Shown here piece after piece: positions 34,947-46,680 of a stretch of DNA of 64,000 bases; positions within the stretch are counted from its first letter, which is position 1; each line of letters opens with the position of its first letter. The notes under the pieces are model-generated. The model had not been told where the DNA came from, ran no database searches, and saw nothing but the letters and a program-made list of their open reading frames with translations. Position numbers and translations under genes: made by a program. Origin of the DNA: Halalkalibaculum roseum (GTDB lineage: Bacteria > Bacteroidota > Rhodothermia > Balneolales > Balneolaceae); assembly GCF_011059145.1 (NCBI RefSeq), contig NZ_JAALLT010000001.1, forward strand, positions 665,250 through 729,249, written 5' to 3'.

Positions 34947-36329
34947 TTATTTATAGCTCTGGTTCCACTCCTTGGCAATGAGAAAAGCCATCTCCAGGCT
35001 TTGCTGGTAATTCAGGCGGGGGTCGCAGTAACTTTTGTAATTCTGATGCAACTCACCTTCTCCGAGGCCACGTGCTCCGCCGACGCATTCGGTTACGTTA
35101 TCACCTGTGAGTTCGAGATGCACACCTCCAAGGTAGCTTCCCTGGCTTCGATGTATGTCAAAAGTCTTGCGAATCTCTTCGATGATATCGTCGAAGTTTC
35201 GGGTTTTAATGTTGCTGTCGGTGGAGAAGGTATTGCCATGCATTGGGTCACAACTCCAGACTACCGGCATGCCTTCTCTTTTGATATTCTGAATGAGCTT
35301 GGGAAGCTTTTCACTCACCTCGTCTTTCCCAAAGCGGGTAATAAGTACGATCTTACCGGCTTCGTGAATAGGGTTTAGCTTTTCAATGAGTTGCATGGTC
35401 TCATCGAGATCGTAATTCGGACCGATTTTTATACCGATCGGATTTCTGATTCCCCTCAGGTATTCTACATGTGCCCCGTCAATCTCGCGCGTTCTATTAC
35501 CCAACCAGACAAGGTGGGTGCTCAGGTTATACCATCCGTCGCGTCTAGGTACTTTGCGAGTTTGTGCAGAATCGTAATGAAGGTTCAGTCCCTCGTGAGA
35601 GGTGTAGATATTCACCTTCTGAACTGTACTGAATTCATTCGGAGTGATGGTTTCCATAAATCCAACTGCTTTCTGTATGGAATTAACCATTGCCTCGTAT
35701 TCCTGGTAGTAGGTATTCTGTTTCATGAAATCCAGCTCCCAGTACTCCGGGTGATGCAGATCGGCAAATCCCTCATCTGCCAGTGCGCGGAGGAAGTTGA
35801 GTGTGAGGGCAGATTTGTTGTACCCTTCCAGAAGTCTGTTCGGATCAGGAATTCGGGCTTCCAGCTTAGGTTCAATGCTGTTTATGAGGTCGCCACGGTA
35901 GTTAGGAATTTTCTGTCCATTGACAGTTTCATAGTTGCGGGAACGCGGCTTGGCATATTGACCGGCAATACGTCCGACACGCAGCACAGGAATACCCATT
36001 TCATGAATCAAGATGAAACTCATCTGAAGCAATACTTTCAGCAGGTTGACTACCTTGGGCGCCTTGCAGTCATCAAAACTTTCCGCACAGTCGCCACCCT
36101 GCAGCAGGAAGCTTTTTCCGGCGGCCACATCAGCCAGTTTCTTTTTCAATGCTGCTACTTCCCAGGAGGTGATTAGCGGTGGATATTCACTGAGTTCTTT
36201 ATACACCTTTTCCAGCTCTTCCTGATTAGGATAATCAGGCAATTGCTTGATTGGGAAATCCTTCCAGGAAACAGGCGACCAGTCTTTGGGATTGACTACT
36301 TCAGGTGACACGGTATCTTCTTTAAACAT
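34947..36329 (-). CDS. class II 3-deoxy-7-phosphoheptulonate (DAHP) synthase
   Basis: First enzyme of the shikimate pathway, condensing phosphoenolpyruvate and erythrose 4-phosphate; 460 residues, as in plant and mycobacterial class II enzymes. Diagnostic stretches are SFLLQGGDCAESFDD (about 73-87), RVGRIAGQYAKPRS and VVWSCDPMHGNTF (metal and substrate site). No chorismate mutase domain is fused. The gene is single, with a long leader region upstream. No other aromatic-pathway gene is adjacent. Confidence 0.94.
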   Translation of the reverse strand: MFKEDTVSPEVVNPKDWSPVSWKDFPIKQLPDYPNQEELEKVYKELSEYPPLITSWEVAALKKKLADVAAGKSFLLQGGDCAESFDDCKAPKVVNLLKVLLQMSFILIHEMGIPVLRVGRIAGQYAKPRSRNYETVNGQKIPNYRGDLINSIEPKLEARIPDPNRLLEGYNKSALTLNFLRALADEGFADLHHPEYWELDFMKQNTYYQEYEAMVNSIQKAVGFMETITPNEFSTVQKVNIYTSHEGLNLHYDSAQTRKVPRRDGWYNLSTHLVWLGNRTREIDGAHVEYLRGIRNPIGIKIGPNYDLDETMQLIEKLNPIHEAGKIVLITRFGKDEVSEKLPKLIQNIKREGMPVVWSCDPMHGNTFSTDSNIKTRNFDDIIEEIRKTFDIHRSQGSYLGGVHLELTGDNVTECVGGARGLGEGELHQNYKSYCDPRLNYQQSLEMAFLIAKEWNQSYK

Positions 36330-36539
36330 GAAACAAATTCTGCTCTGAAATTAAATGAACCGCTAAAGATAAGCCAAAAAATTGATAAGGTATAATATCA
36401 AATTTGTCATCTGATAGACCTCGAATCATACGGTTTTTCACGCAGTTATCCTTTTTAAGTGAGATGTGTGATGACCTAAGTTAAACTTGCAAGTCCTGAA
36501 TTGAAGGGGTTCGATGTATAAAATAAATGACTACAATGT

Positions 36540-37589
36540 TCAACTTAGAGGTTCCAGCACAAAAATACCTTGCTTGTCAATGTAGGCATATTTGCTGCCG
36601 AGCTTGACCAGTCCGTAACCCGCGTGGAAATCCCAGGCCTTATCATAGATCGGATCTGCAATAAACCGGCCGTTTTCATCGATGTATCCGAATTTACCGC
36701 CGACCATTACTCGTGCTACATCATTGGAGAAGCGATAGGCGTTTTTAAATTGTGGCTCTACAATGAAACGTCCACGCCTGTTGATATACCCGTATTGTGC
36801 CTGATCCAGATTGTTTTCGTTTTTTGGCATGCCCACAGCTGCTTTGCCTTCCGAAAATGGACCGGCTTCCAGAAACCGGGACTCTATGAAAACACGGCCC
36901 ATGGTGTCGATATATCCCCATTGCTGAAATTCCAGTTGAACAGCGGCCAGTCCTTCTGAAAAAGATTTGGCTCTAGGATACTGAGCCTCGATAGTCATTG
37001 TACCCAGCGAGTCCACGTATCCCCATTCCCGGTGTTCGGAAGTTTGCACGGCTGCCATACCGTTGCTAAAATCAAGGGCATTCAGAAACTTTGGTTCAAT
37101 CACATATTCTCCTTCACCGTTGATGAATCCCCATCGCCCGTTTGATACTTTCACCCGGGCTAGACCACTCTGAAAGGAGCCGGCCTCTTCAAACTGTGCC
37201 TGGATTTCAAATCGTCCTCTTTTGTTAATGAACCCGTATTTGCCTCCTGAGCGGACCAGTGCAAGACCGTTCGAAAAGGCATTAGCCTCTTCAAAGCCCG
37301 GTTCAATGGCAATATTACCATCCCGTGAAATATATCCGGCTTCCCCGTTCATGGAAATGGCCGCCAGCCCTTCGGAAAATCGATATGGCCAGTTCTTGCT
37401 TTCCTGAAATGCAAATTTGGGGGCTATCTTTGGATTCAGCTTCTCATCCAGGAAGCCGACCTTATTATTTTCGACATAGGGATGGAGGGGTGCAGCTTCT
37501 TTATCTTCTTTCAACAGGCTGCTGCAGGAGACGAAAAAGAGCGTGATGGAAAGTAGAAGAACTGTTAATAATCTCATTTTCTGGAACAC
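36540..37589 (-). CDS. WG-repeat lipoprotein
   Basis: Lipoprotein of 349 residues (lipobox LFFVSCSS). The rest is about nine to ten tandem WG/beta-propeller-like repeats of roughly 30 residues with the pattern GYI-x-x-x-G-x-F-x-I-x-P-x-F-x-x-A-x-x-F-S-x-G-L-A-x-V. Such repeats are found in many bacterial surface or envelope proteins and are thought to bind proteins or ligands, but their role is not settled. It is monocistronic, and no neighbour hints at function. Confidence 0.88.
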   Translation of the reverse strand: MFQKMRLLTVLLLSITLFFVSCSSLLKEDKEAAPLHPYVENNKVGFLDEKLNPKIAPKFAFQESKNWPYRFSEGLAAISMNGEAGYISRDGNIAIEPGFEEANAFSNGLALVRSGGKYGFINKRGRFEIQAQFEEAGSFQSGLARVKVSNGRWGFINGEGEYVIEPKFLNALDFSNGMAAVQTSEHREWGYVDSLGTMTIEAQYPRAKSFSEGLAAVQLEFQQWGYIDTMGRVFIESRFLEAGPFSEGKAAVGMPKNENNLDQAQYGYINRRGRFIVEPQFKNAYRFSNDVARVMVGGKFGYIDENGRFIADPIYDKAWDFHAGYGLVKLGSKYAYIDKQGIFVLEPLS

Positions 37590-37691
37590 TGATGACGCGG
37601 TTTGAGCTGATTTAGACAGATTTTATTGATGTGCTGTTAACAGTAAAAGACTGAAAATGTTTCGATAGAGCAGGTGTCATCTCAATATTTA

Positions 37692-37715
37692 ACCCTATAC
37701 CCTATACCTTATACC
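37692..37715. repeat. family D repeat overlapping a stop codon
   Basis: Copy of the ACCCTATACC/TTATACC repeat. Read on the minus strand it begins GGTATAAGGTATAG and supplies the final codons and the TAG stop of the membrane-protein gene. Other copies are at 31243-31266, 31399-31417 and 61562-61585. Confidence 0.7.
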
Positions 37716-38361
37716 GCTCCTCCGGCAGATGCTGAGTTTCATTAAGTAAACCTTTATAGATAATTGCTGTTGCCATAGTAGTGATTGGATAAGTAAAGAT
37801 AATACCGATTCCCAGTAATGCCACGCCCAGGGCATTGGCGGCTACCACGGTGATGCCGAAAAGAAACAGATCCATAGTCAGGTATTTCGTGGCCTGAAAG
37901 CTTTTTTGTAAAGCGATAATGCCCGAATCTCCCTGTTCAATAATATAGTATGGATAGAACTGGAACCGGATGGCAACATATATCCCGGGAACCACTAGAA
38001 GGAAGAGACCTGCCAGTACTCCTATTCCGTATAGAAAACTCGCTACAAAATAGCTGATAAACATTCTGAACCCGTTGAACATATCTGATACTTCGGCAAA
38101 GTTATCATCCAATAGCAACAGGACGACCCTGGTGAAGCCAAGCCCGAGGTATAATTGGACCATGGTCAATATCATAGAAATCAGCTGCGCCTCACCGGTA
38201 GGCTCTTCGGGAGTCTGGAAGTAAAAATAGATGCGCGGAACTACGGCCAATACATAGTAGGTGACGGTTACTCCGATTAAAAACGAGGCATATTTCTTGA
38301 ACTGCCGGTAGCTGTATTTATAGATGGCCTGAATGTCAATGGTACGCTGCTGTTGCTGCAT
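37702..38361 (-). CDS. polytopic membrane protein, DUF975/glycerophosphodiester-phosphodiesterase-membrane-domain-like
   Basis: Inner-membrane protein of 219 residues with about five or six hydrophobic segments. The stretch VVPGIYVAIRFQFYPYYIIEQGDSGIIALQKSF is the recurring signature of DUF975/YciC-type membrane domains (Pro-Gly before a helix, then an A-L-x-x-S-F/W end). The function is unknown; stress or lipid roles have been suggested for relatives. The last codons (Tyr-Lys-Val-stop) are encoded by a copy of interspersed repeat D (37692-37715). Confidence 0.65.
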   Translation of the reverse strand: MQQQQRTIDIQAIYKYSYRQFKKYASFLIGVTVTYYVLAVVPRIYFYFQTPEEPTGEAQLISMILTMVQLYLGLGFTRVVLLLLDDNFAEVSDMFNGFRMFISYFVASFLYGIGVLAGLFLLVVPGIYVAIRFQFYPYYIIEQGDSGIIALQKSFQATKYLTMDLFLFGITVVAANALGVALLGIGIIFTYPITTMATAIIYKGLLNETQHLPEERYKV

Positions 38362-38502
38362 GCAGATGAATGATTGTAGATGTTAATCAGTTTGGTAGTT
38401 GGAATTTTCAAAGGTAACACATTTCGTGCTCCCAATTCCTTACAAAGTCTTCAAAATTCCTTAAATTAAAGAGTTTATTCAGAATCCAAAAAAAGCATCA
38501 CA

Positions 38503-41352
38503 TTGCGCAAAAACATAGTCATCCGCGGTGCCCGCGAGCACAACCTTAAAAATATTGACGTTGACATACCCCGGGAAGAACTGGTCGTGGTAACCGGCAT
38601 CTCAGGATCCGGCAAATCATCCCTTGCTTTCGATACCATCTATGCAGAGGGTCAACGCCGTTTCCTGGAATCTCTTTCTGCTTATGCCCGTCAGTTTCTG
38701 GGTATGATGGAACGGCCGGAAGTGGATTTTATTGACGGATTATCCCCCGTTATTTCCATTGATCAAAAGACAACCAACCGAAACCCTCGTTCAACAGTTG
38801 GTACAGTTACCGAAATTTATGACTTCTTGCGGCTGCTCTATGCGCGCATCGGAATTCCCTATTCATGGAAAACTGGAAACAAGATGGCCAAGCAAACTGC
38901 CGATCAGGTGGTGAGTACCATCATGGATATGCCTGAGGGCACCAAGGCCTACTGCCTGGCTCCGGTCGTGCGGGGACGTAAAGGTCACTATCGTGAGTTG
39001 TTCGAGCAAACCCGGAAACAGGGATTTGTGCAGGTTCGAGTGGACGGGGAATACATGGACCTGGAAGAGGATATGAAGGTGGATCGCTATAAGACCCACA
39101 ATATTGAAGTTGTAGTGGATCGCTTTGTGATTAATGAAAAGAGTCATAAGCGCATAGCAGAAAGCGTACGCCTTGCCCTGGAGATGGCCGACGGCAACGT
39201 AATACTATCGGTACCACAGGAGGAAGGAGAGTACAAGGACCACCTTTTCTCTCAGAATTTATTTGATCCCGAGAGCGGATTGGCCTACGAAGATCCGGCT
39301 CCAAATATCTTTTCGTTTAACTCTCCCTACGGTGCCTGCCAGAAATGTGACGGACTGGGCTATGCTTATGACGTGGATCCCAATCTGCTAATGCCCAATA
39401 TGGAGCAGACCATTGAAGAGGGAGCCATACGTTTTCTTGGAGAGCCACGTGACATCTTTGCCTTTAAGCAGCTGAAAGCAGTTCTGGATACCTTTGATCT
39501 GGATTTTGAAACTCCCCTGAAAGAATTTCCTGAGGAAGCCATGCACGTGCTCATGGAAGGCGGCGGGGATGAGAAGTACAATGTGAATTATGACTTTCGC
39601 AATGATAACGTAACTTACAAACACTCCTTTAAAGGCTTGCGGAAAATGATCCGTGAGCAGTATGAAGATAGCAAATCCAAGAAGCAGCGCGATAAGGCGA
39701 AAGCATATATGAGCAAGGTAACCTGTCCGGAGTGCGGGGGAGGTCGCCTGAATAAAGAAGCTCTCTCCTATAAGATTGACGGGTATTCCATCGATGAGCT
39801 GGTCTCAATGGATATCAGGAAGCTTCGGGATACCATCAACAATTTGACCCTGAATGAGCGCCAGCAGAAAATCGGCAGCCAGGTGTTGAAAGAGGTCAGG
39901 GACCGGGTTGACTTTCTATTGAACGTAGGCTTGAACTACCTGACACTTGATCGCGAAGCACAAACACTGAGTGGAGGAGAAGCCCAGCGAATACGTTTGG
40001 CAACCCAGATCGGGACCCAGCTGGTTGGAGTGCTTTACATATTGGATGAGCCAAGTATCGGTCTACACCAGCGCGACAACATCAAACTTATTCGCTCACT
40101 TGAAACGCTCAGGGATCTTGGAAATAGTGTCATTGTCGTAGAGCACGACCGAGAAACGATAGAACATGCCGATTATGTACTGGACCTTGGTCCCGGTGCA
40201 GGAGAACACGGCGGACACATAGTTACAGAAGGAAAACCCGATGAACTGGACCCCAAATCCATGACCGACCGGTTTTTGAAGGACAAGGAATTCGTTCCCT
40301 ATCCCGATGAACGAAGGGAGGGAAATGGCAAAAGTGTGAAACTGCGCGGAACAAGAGGACATAATCTAAAAAATCAGGATGTTGAAATACCGTTGGGTAA
40401 GTTTATCTGCGTCACCGGAGTCAGCGGTAGCGGGAAAAGCTCGCTGATTAACCAGACGCTGGAGCCAATTTTTTCAGGGCATTTTTATAACTCCAAATCC
40501 GTACCCTTGCCCTTCGATGAGGTTGAAGGTCTGGACAACCTGGATAAAGTTATTTCGGTTGATCAAAGTCCTATAGGCAGAACACCTCGTTCCAATCCGG
40601 GAACATATACCAAGGTCTTTGACCACATCCGGTCACTGTTTGCAGAATTGCCTGAGTCGAAAATTCGAGGTTACGATCAGGGGCGATTTTCTTTTAACGT
40701 CAAAGGAGGGCGGTGTGAATCCTGCGGAGGAGATGGTGTTCGCAAGATCGAGATGAATTTTCTGCCTGATGTTTACGTCACCTGCGAGACCTGCAACGGG
40801 CATCGTTACAACAGGGAAACTCTGGAGATTTATTACAAAGGCAAAAATATTGCCGACGTGCTTGAGATGTCCATCAAAGAAGCCAATGAATTCTTTGATT
40901 CGGTACCGGCTATCAATCGTATTCTTAGCACTCTCTGTGATGTAGGATTGGGATATTTGACGCTCGGCCAATCCAGCACAACCCTTTCAGGTGGTGAGGC
41001 ACAGCGCATAAAGCTCTCCCGAGAGCTTTCCAAGGTGGGAACCGGAGATACATTATATATTATGGATGAGCCAACCACCGGGCTCCATTTCCAGGATGTT
41101 CGTATGCTGGTGGATGTATGCCAGCAACTAGTTGATAAAGGCAATACGGTTATTGTGATCGAGCATAATCTTGACCTGATTAAAGCAGCTGACTGGATTA
41201 TTGATCTAGGTCCGGAAGGAGGGCATGAGGGCGGTGAAATTATTGCTCAAGGTACCCCCGAGGAGGTGGCTGAAATGGACCATAGCTACACCGGCCGGTA
41301 TTTAAAACAGGAGCTAGATCGTGAAAACCAAGCGAAAGTGACCGCCGAATAG
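38503..41352 (+). CDS. uvrA: excinuclease ABC subunit A
   Basis: DNA-damage sensor of nucleotide excision repair, 949 residues. It has two ABC ATPase modules, with Walker A motifs GISGSGKSS (about 31) and GVSGSGKSS (about 640) and signatures [12 protein letters not shown] and [12 protein letters not shown]. The zinc-binding CxxC pairs occur as CQKCDG, CPECGG, CESCGG and CETCNG. The start is TTG (38503), giving the conserved N-terminus (M)[17 protein letters not shown]. No SOS box was recognised in the 140-bp upstream gap. UvrB and UvrC are not in the window. Confidence 0.98.
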   Translation: MRKNIVIRGAREHNLKNIDVDIPREELVVVTGISGSGKSSLAFDTIYAEGQRRFLESLSAYARQFLGMMERPEVDFIDGLSPVISIDQKTTNRNPRSTVGTVTEIYDFLRLLYARIGIPYSWKTGNKMAKQTADQVVSTIMDMPEGTKAYCLAPVVRGRKGHYRELFEQTRKQGFVQVRVDGEYMDLEEDMKVDRYKTHNIEVVVDRFVINEKSHKRIAESVRLALEMADGNVILSVPQEEGEYKDHLFSQNLFDPESGLAYEDPAPNIFSFNSPYGACQKCDGLGYAYDVDPNLLMPNMEQTIEEGAIRFLGEPRDIFAFKQLKAVLDTFDLDFETPLKEFPEEAMHVLMEGGGDEKYNVNYDFRNDNVTYKHSFKGLRKMIREQYEDSKSKKQRDKAKAYMSKVTCPECGGGRLNKEALSYKIDGYSIDELVSMDIRKLRDTINNLTLNERQQKIGSQVLKEVRDRVDFLLNVGLNYLTLDREAQTLSGGEAQRIRLATQIGTQLVGVLYILDEPSIGLHQRDNIKLIRSLETLRDLGNSVIVVEHDRETIEHADYVLDLGPGAGEHGGHIVTEGKPDELDPKSMTDRFLKDKEFVPYPDERREGNGKSVKLRGTRGHNLKNQDVEIPLGKFICVTGVSGSGKSSLINQTLEPIFSGHFYNSKSVPLPFDEVEGLDNLDKVISVDQSPIGRTPRSNPGTYTKVFDHIRSLFAELPESKIRGYDQGRFSFNVKGGRCESCGGDGVRKIEMNFLPDVYVTCETCNGHRYNRETLEIYYKGKNIADVLEMSIKEANEFFDSVPAINRILSTLCDVGLGYLTLGQSSTTLSGGEAQRIKLSRELSKVGTGDTLYIMDEPTTGLHFQDVRMLVDVCQQLVDKGNTVIVIEHNLDLIKAADWIIDLGPEGGHEGGEIIAQGTPEEVAEMDHSYTGRYLKQELDRENQAKVTAE

Positions 41353-41445
41353 TCCATAGGTTTTTAGCATCATGTTAATCATGGTTGCACGATAGCTAAA
41401 AAATTGTTTGTCCTGCAGTGACTTTCTGCCTATTTTCTGCCACTC

Positions 41446-41994
41446 ATGCAGAAGCTGCGTTCTCATATCGCTAAATCGTATCTCATATCTCTGATATGTG
41501 CTGGACTTTGTTTGTATTTGGCACGTCCTGCCAATGCGCAGCAGTCAACCCGTGCATTTTCCAGCTGGTTAAGTACTATGGTTGACCAGCAGGATAATTC
41601 CCAGCTCGAAGAAGAGCTGGAGCGTTTGAGTGAATCCGGTGCCACAGTTTACAAACTCATGGAGCACGCTTCCCGGGTTATGAGTAAAAAGGGAAAAGAG
41701 GTTGATTTGCCCTATTCCTCTGCTGAAGCATCTCATCATATCTATCAGGTGTTATTACAGCAATGGAATCATTTCAATACGGGCAACGGTATGGCCAACG
41801 TGCCTCCCCCCGAAATAAGTAAACAGCTGGTAAGCTATTCTGTCGAAAAAAGTGGAAAGATCTCCTTTGAATCGGCATCCCCGGGGCACAAAGAAAATTT
41901 CTTTATCTCTTACTCAGGTATCAATCAAAGTCCGGTTCATTACAGTAATAGCTTCGAGCCGATGATTACCGGAATTGCTATCGGAGCTCCGTAA
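41446..41994 (+). CDS. hypothetical secreted protein
   Basis: Not recognised. It has 182 residues with an N-terminal signal peptide (about 10-31, ending ANAQQ), a helical charged region (QLEEELERLSES) and a mixed C-terminal half without Cys. The gene follows uvrA by about 95 bases and precedes secD by about 95 bases on the same strand. A link to the Sec genes is only positional. Confidence 0.65.
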   Translation: MQKLRSHIAKSYLISLICAGLCLYLARPANAQQSTRAFSSWLSTMVDQQDNSQLEEELERLSESGATVYKLMEHASRVMSKKGKEVDLPYSSAEASHHIYQVLLQQWNHFNTGNGMANVPPPEISKQLVSYSVEKSGKISFESASPGHKENFFISYSGINQSPVHYSNSFEPMITGIAIGAP

Positions 41995-42087
41995 CATTTC
42001 CTTTCTCTTTATCAAATTATGTCTATTCCTCTTGACGGAATAGCACTTTTCGAAGAACTTAAACATCATTCAAAAACGTAATTTCCT

Positions 42088-43914
42088 ATGCAAGGTAACG
42101 GAACAAAAATTGTATTTATAGCAGCCTTCCTGGCGATATCTATTTATTATCTCTGGCCAACAGCGGCTTTTTATTTAGAGCAAAATTATATAGAAGATCT
42201 TCCTCAGGCTGAACGTGTTCAGTACATGGAAGAAAACCGGGGTGATATTCAACAACTCCGGCAAAATTCGCTCTCTCTCGGGCTTGACCTTCAGGGCGGT
42301 ATGCACGTAACTATGGAAGTAGGAACACCGAGACTGGTACGAGAGCTTGCCGGTGAATATGCTGACAGTACACTTATTAATGTCATTGATGCTGCAGAAG
42401 AGCAGGCCTTAGAAAATGGAACCGATTTCATTGACGAAATGGTGCAGGTTTTTCAGCAGCGTGATCCGGATGCCCGTTTAAGTCGGTATTATCGCTCAGA
42501 TGCTGAGAATATTACTCGTCGTTCTACCAATGAAGAGATTCAGGCTTATCTAAAAAAACAGCGTGACAGCGCCGTAGATCGGGCCATGGAGGTTATTCGC
42601 ACCCGTGTTGACCGTTATGGGGTAAATGAGCCATCCATACTTAAGCAAGGTAACAACCGCATTGTTGTTGAACTTCCGGGCGTGGCCCAGAAAGAACGGG
42701 TTCGTAGCCTTCTGAAAGGTACGGCGCGACTTGAATTCCGGTTGGCTGCCGATGCCGATGAGCTCAATGCCTCGAAGCAGCAGATTATCAACTATTTCAA
42801 CCAGCAGGCAGCTGAGGCAGATACCGCTGACTCAGTTCAGCAACAGTCCGGCGCCAATGCGTTGACCCAAGTGTTGAATCCACGAGGAAGAAGCCAGTAC
42901 GTGTTCGGTTATGCTGCAAGTACTGATACGGCTAGGGTTAGCGAACTGATTAATCAACCTGAGGTGCAGCGAATGATGCCTCGCAACACCGAACTGATGT
43001 GGGGAGCCGCACCTTTCCAGGAGCTACCCGAGCAGGGCGTCGAACTCTATGAATTAATCGGAGTCCGTTCACAGGTTGAAATGACAGGTGACGTGATAGA
43101 AGAGGCCACGGTCAACTTTGACCAGGCCACCAACCAGCCGCGCGTTTCAATGAACATGAACAGTGAAGGCGCAAGACGCTGGTCACGAATTACAGGAGCC
43201 AACATCGGCAAGCCGATTGCCATTGTGTTGGACGGTTATGTCTATTCCTACCCGAATGTAGAAACCAAGATTTCGAGCGGCCGTTCTTCCATTACCGGCC
43301 TTGAGAATGTGCAGGAGGCGGAAGACCTTGTGAATATTCTGCTTTCAGGTGCACTACCGGCTCCACTTGATATTATAGAAGAGCGTACCGTAGGAGCCAC
43401 CCTTGGTGAGGAATCCATACAGGCCGGGTTCTATTCAACCGTATTCGGACTAGTCGTTGTGGCTATTTTTATGATCGTATACTACCGCAACGGTGGAGCT
43501 ATTGCTGATCTGGCACTAATGTTAAACATCCTGTTTATTCTGGGAATATTAGCGGCTTTTAAAGCCACGCTCACATTGCCCGGTATTGCGGGTATTGTAT
43601 TGACTATTGGTATGGCGGTGGATGCCAATGTACTGATTTTCGACCGGATTCGGGAGGAACAGCGAGCAGGGAAAACCTTGCGAGCGGCAATAGACGGAGG
43701 TTATTCGAATGCCATGAGTGCTATTGTGGATGCCAACGTTACCACGTTCTTCGTAGGTATCATCCTTTATAGCTTCGGGGTCGGACCGATTAAAGGTTTT
43801 GCCGTCACCCTAATGGCGGGTATCGTAGCTTCACTCTTCAGTGCTATTGTTATTACCCGGGTGGTGGTCGATTACTTGACGCGCGATAAATCCGCCGAAC
43901 TGAATTTCGGATAA
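42088..43914 (+). CDS. secD: protein translocase subunit SecD
   Basis: Inner-membrane component that uses the proton gradient to complete Sec export, 608 residues. One N-terminal helix is followed by a large periplasmic domain with LGLDLQGGMHVTME and YGVNEPSILKQGNNRIVVELPG, then five C-terminal helices starting near residue 445. The RND-type motif VDANVLIFDRIREE is conserved. A linker of about 60 residues rich in Gln/Ala (about 230-270) is longer than in Escherichia coli. secF follows after 39 bases. Confidence 0.96.
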   Translation: MQGNGTKIVFIAAFLAISIYYLWPTAAFYLEQNYIEDLPQAERVQYMEENRGDIQQLRQNSLSLGLDLQGGMHVTMEVGTPRLVRELAGEYADSTLINVIDAAEEQALENGTDFIDEMVQVFQQRDPDARLSRYYRSDAENITRRSTNEEIQAYLKKQRDSAVDRAMEVIRTRVDRYGVNEPSILKQGNNRIVVELPGVAQKERVRSLLKGTARLEFRLAADADELNASKQQIINYFNQQAAEADTADSVQQQSGANALTQVLNPRGRSQYVFGYAASTDTARVSELINQPEVQRMMPRNTELMWGAAPFQELPEQGVELYELIGVRSQVEMTGDVIEEATVNFDQATNQPRVSMNMNSEGARRWSRITGANIGKPIAIVLDGYVYSYPNVETKISSGRSSITGLENVQEAEDLVNILLSGALPAPLDIIEERTVGATLGEESIQAGFYSTVFGLVVVAIFMIVYYRNGGAIADLALMLNILFILGILAAFKATLTLPGIAGIVLTIGMAVDANVLIFDRIREEQRAGKTLRAAIDGGYSNAMSAIVDANVTTFFVGIILYSFGVGPIKGFAVTLMAGIVASLFSAIVITRVVVDYLTRDKSAELNFG

Positions 43915-43953
43915 TCCAGAATTTAACATTGTAAAAATTAAGGTATTACTATT

Positions 43954-44868
43954 ATGAGATGGTTTGAAACACCAAGTTTTGATTTTATAAAAGGTCACAA
44001 GATTGCCTATGTCGTGTCCGGCATATTACTAGTGGCAGCTCTTGTCGGCATTATCGGCAAAGGCCTGCAATATGGCATCGATTTCAGGGGAGGTAAAGAA
44101 TTTGTTCTCCAATTCGAGCAGCCGGTAGAAGTAACTGAGGTACGAAGTTCGTTGTCCGAACCCTTGGGCAGTGCACCGGAAGTAAAAAAGTTCGGTTCTG
44201 ATGTTGAGATATTGATCCGTACGGATAATCCTGATGAGATCAGCACCGTACAGAACATCATCACTTCAACGATGAATGACGTATATCCCGAGAACGGGAA
44301 TACGGTGATTAAAACCGATGTAGTGGGTCCCCGATTCGCGGAAGATTTAAAAAGCGGGGCTTTAAACGCCATCATCTTTGCACTCATTGTGATCTTTATT
44401 TACATACTCATAAGGTTCAAGAACTGGACCTTCTCGCTGGGTGCTGTTGCAGCCTTATTTCATGATGTACTTATTGTACTCGGGGTATTTACCATATTCA
44501 ATGATATTGCTCCATTCAGCATGCAGATCGACCAGGCTATCATCGCGGCGTTCCTGACCATTGTCGGTTATTCGCTCAATGATACCGTGGTAGTGTTTGA
44601 CCGTATCCGTGAAAACATGCTGCAGTACAAGACAATGGACTATACGGAGATGATCAACAAGAGCTTAAATGACACCTTGAGCCGTACTGTTATTACTTCA
44701 GTTACCACCTTGTTTGTGGTAACCGTGCTATTTATCTTTGGCGGAGAAGTGCTGAAAGGATTTTCCTTTGCACTGGTATTAGGAGTGATGATCGGTACCT
44801 ACAGCTCGTTGTTCGTTGCAAGTGCCATCGTCGTTGAACTTCAGCTGAGAAAGGAACAAGCTTCATAA
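43954..44868 (+). CDS. secF: protein translocase subunit SecF
   Basis: Partner of SecD, 304 residues with six helices. Conserved stretches are YGIDFRGGKEFVLQF (periplasmic start), VGPRFAEDLKSGA, LNDTVVVFDRIREN and LSRTVITSVTTLFVV. The pair acts on the periplasmic side of SecYEG. It lies in an operon with secD and probably also with the STAS gene 33 bases downstream. Confidence 0.96.
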   Translation: MRWFETPSFDFIKGHKIAYVVSGILLVAALVGIIGKGLQYGIDFRGGKEFVLQFEQPVEVTEVRSSLSEPLGSAPEVKKFGSDVEILIRTDNPDEISTVQNIITSTMNDVYPENGNTVIKTDVVGPRFAEDLKSGALNAIIFALIVIFIYILIRFKNWTFSLGAVAALFHDVLIVLGVFTIFNDIAPFSMQIDQAIIAAFLTIVGYSLNDTVVVFDRIRENMLQYKTMDYTEMINKSLNDTLSRTVITSVTTLFVVTVLFIFGGEVLKGFSFALVLGVMIGTYSSLFVASAIVVELQLRKEQAS

Positions 44869-44901
44869 AATGATTAACATCTAACTAATCGGGTATAAAA
44901 G

Positions 44902-45255
44902 ATGAATTTTAATGTCTCGGAGCGTTATAATTGTGTAGTAATAGAATTTAAGGGAAATGTGATGGGCGGACCGGATGCGGTCAGCCTTAACGATAAACTT
45001 CATGAACTTATAGAGAAAGATCAGACAAATATTGTTGTAGATCTCAGTAAAGTGAAGTTTATGAATTCTTCGGGTCTCGGGATGTTGATAGGTGGCCTTA
45101 CAACCATGAGAAAAGCAGGCGGCGATCTCAGAATTGCCAATGCAACAGATAAGATTGAGAGCCTGCTGGTCATCACCAAGTTGATCACTGTCTTCAAACA
45201 TTACAAATCAGTAGATGAAGCTATTGAATCATACTCCGAAGGTGAATCAGCGTAA
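44902..45255 (+). CDS. STAS-domain anti-sigma-factor antagonist (SpoIIAA-like)
   Basis: Single STAS domain of 117 residues. The phosphorylation loop KFMNSSGLGMLIGG is intact, with Ser57 at the position phosphorylated in SpoIIAA/RsbV. The partner would be an RsbW-type kinase, which is not in the window. The protein could control an anti-sigma factor or, as in many Bacteroidota, an envelope process. It follows secF closely, and a strong hairpin with a T-run comes after it. Confidence 0.9.
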   Translation: MNFNVSERYNCVVIEFKGNVMGGPDAVSLNDKLHELIEKDQTNIVVDLSKVKFMNSSGLGMLIGGLTTMRKAGGDLRIANATDKIESLLVITKLITVFKHYKSVDEAIESYSEGESA

Positions 45256-45271
45256 TCCAATCAAATTTTAA

Positions 45272-46606
<1,335 letters not shown>

Positions 46607-46680
46607 TCGCATCAGGGCCTGGTTAATAATTTGCCGGCGAAAAGGACTTTGCGGATACAATTCCTAAACTAAATGCAATC

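Noticed and set aside
35391-36176. 261-codon plus-strand frame
   Set aside because: Antisense shadow of the class II DAHP synthase gene.
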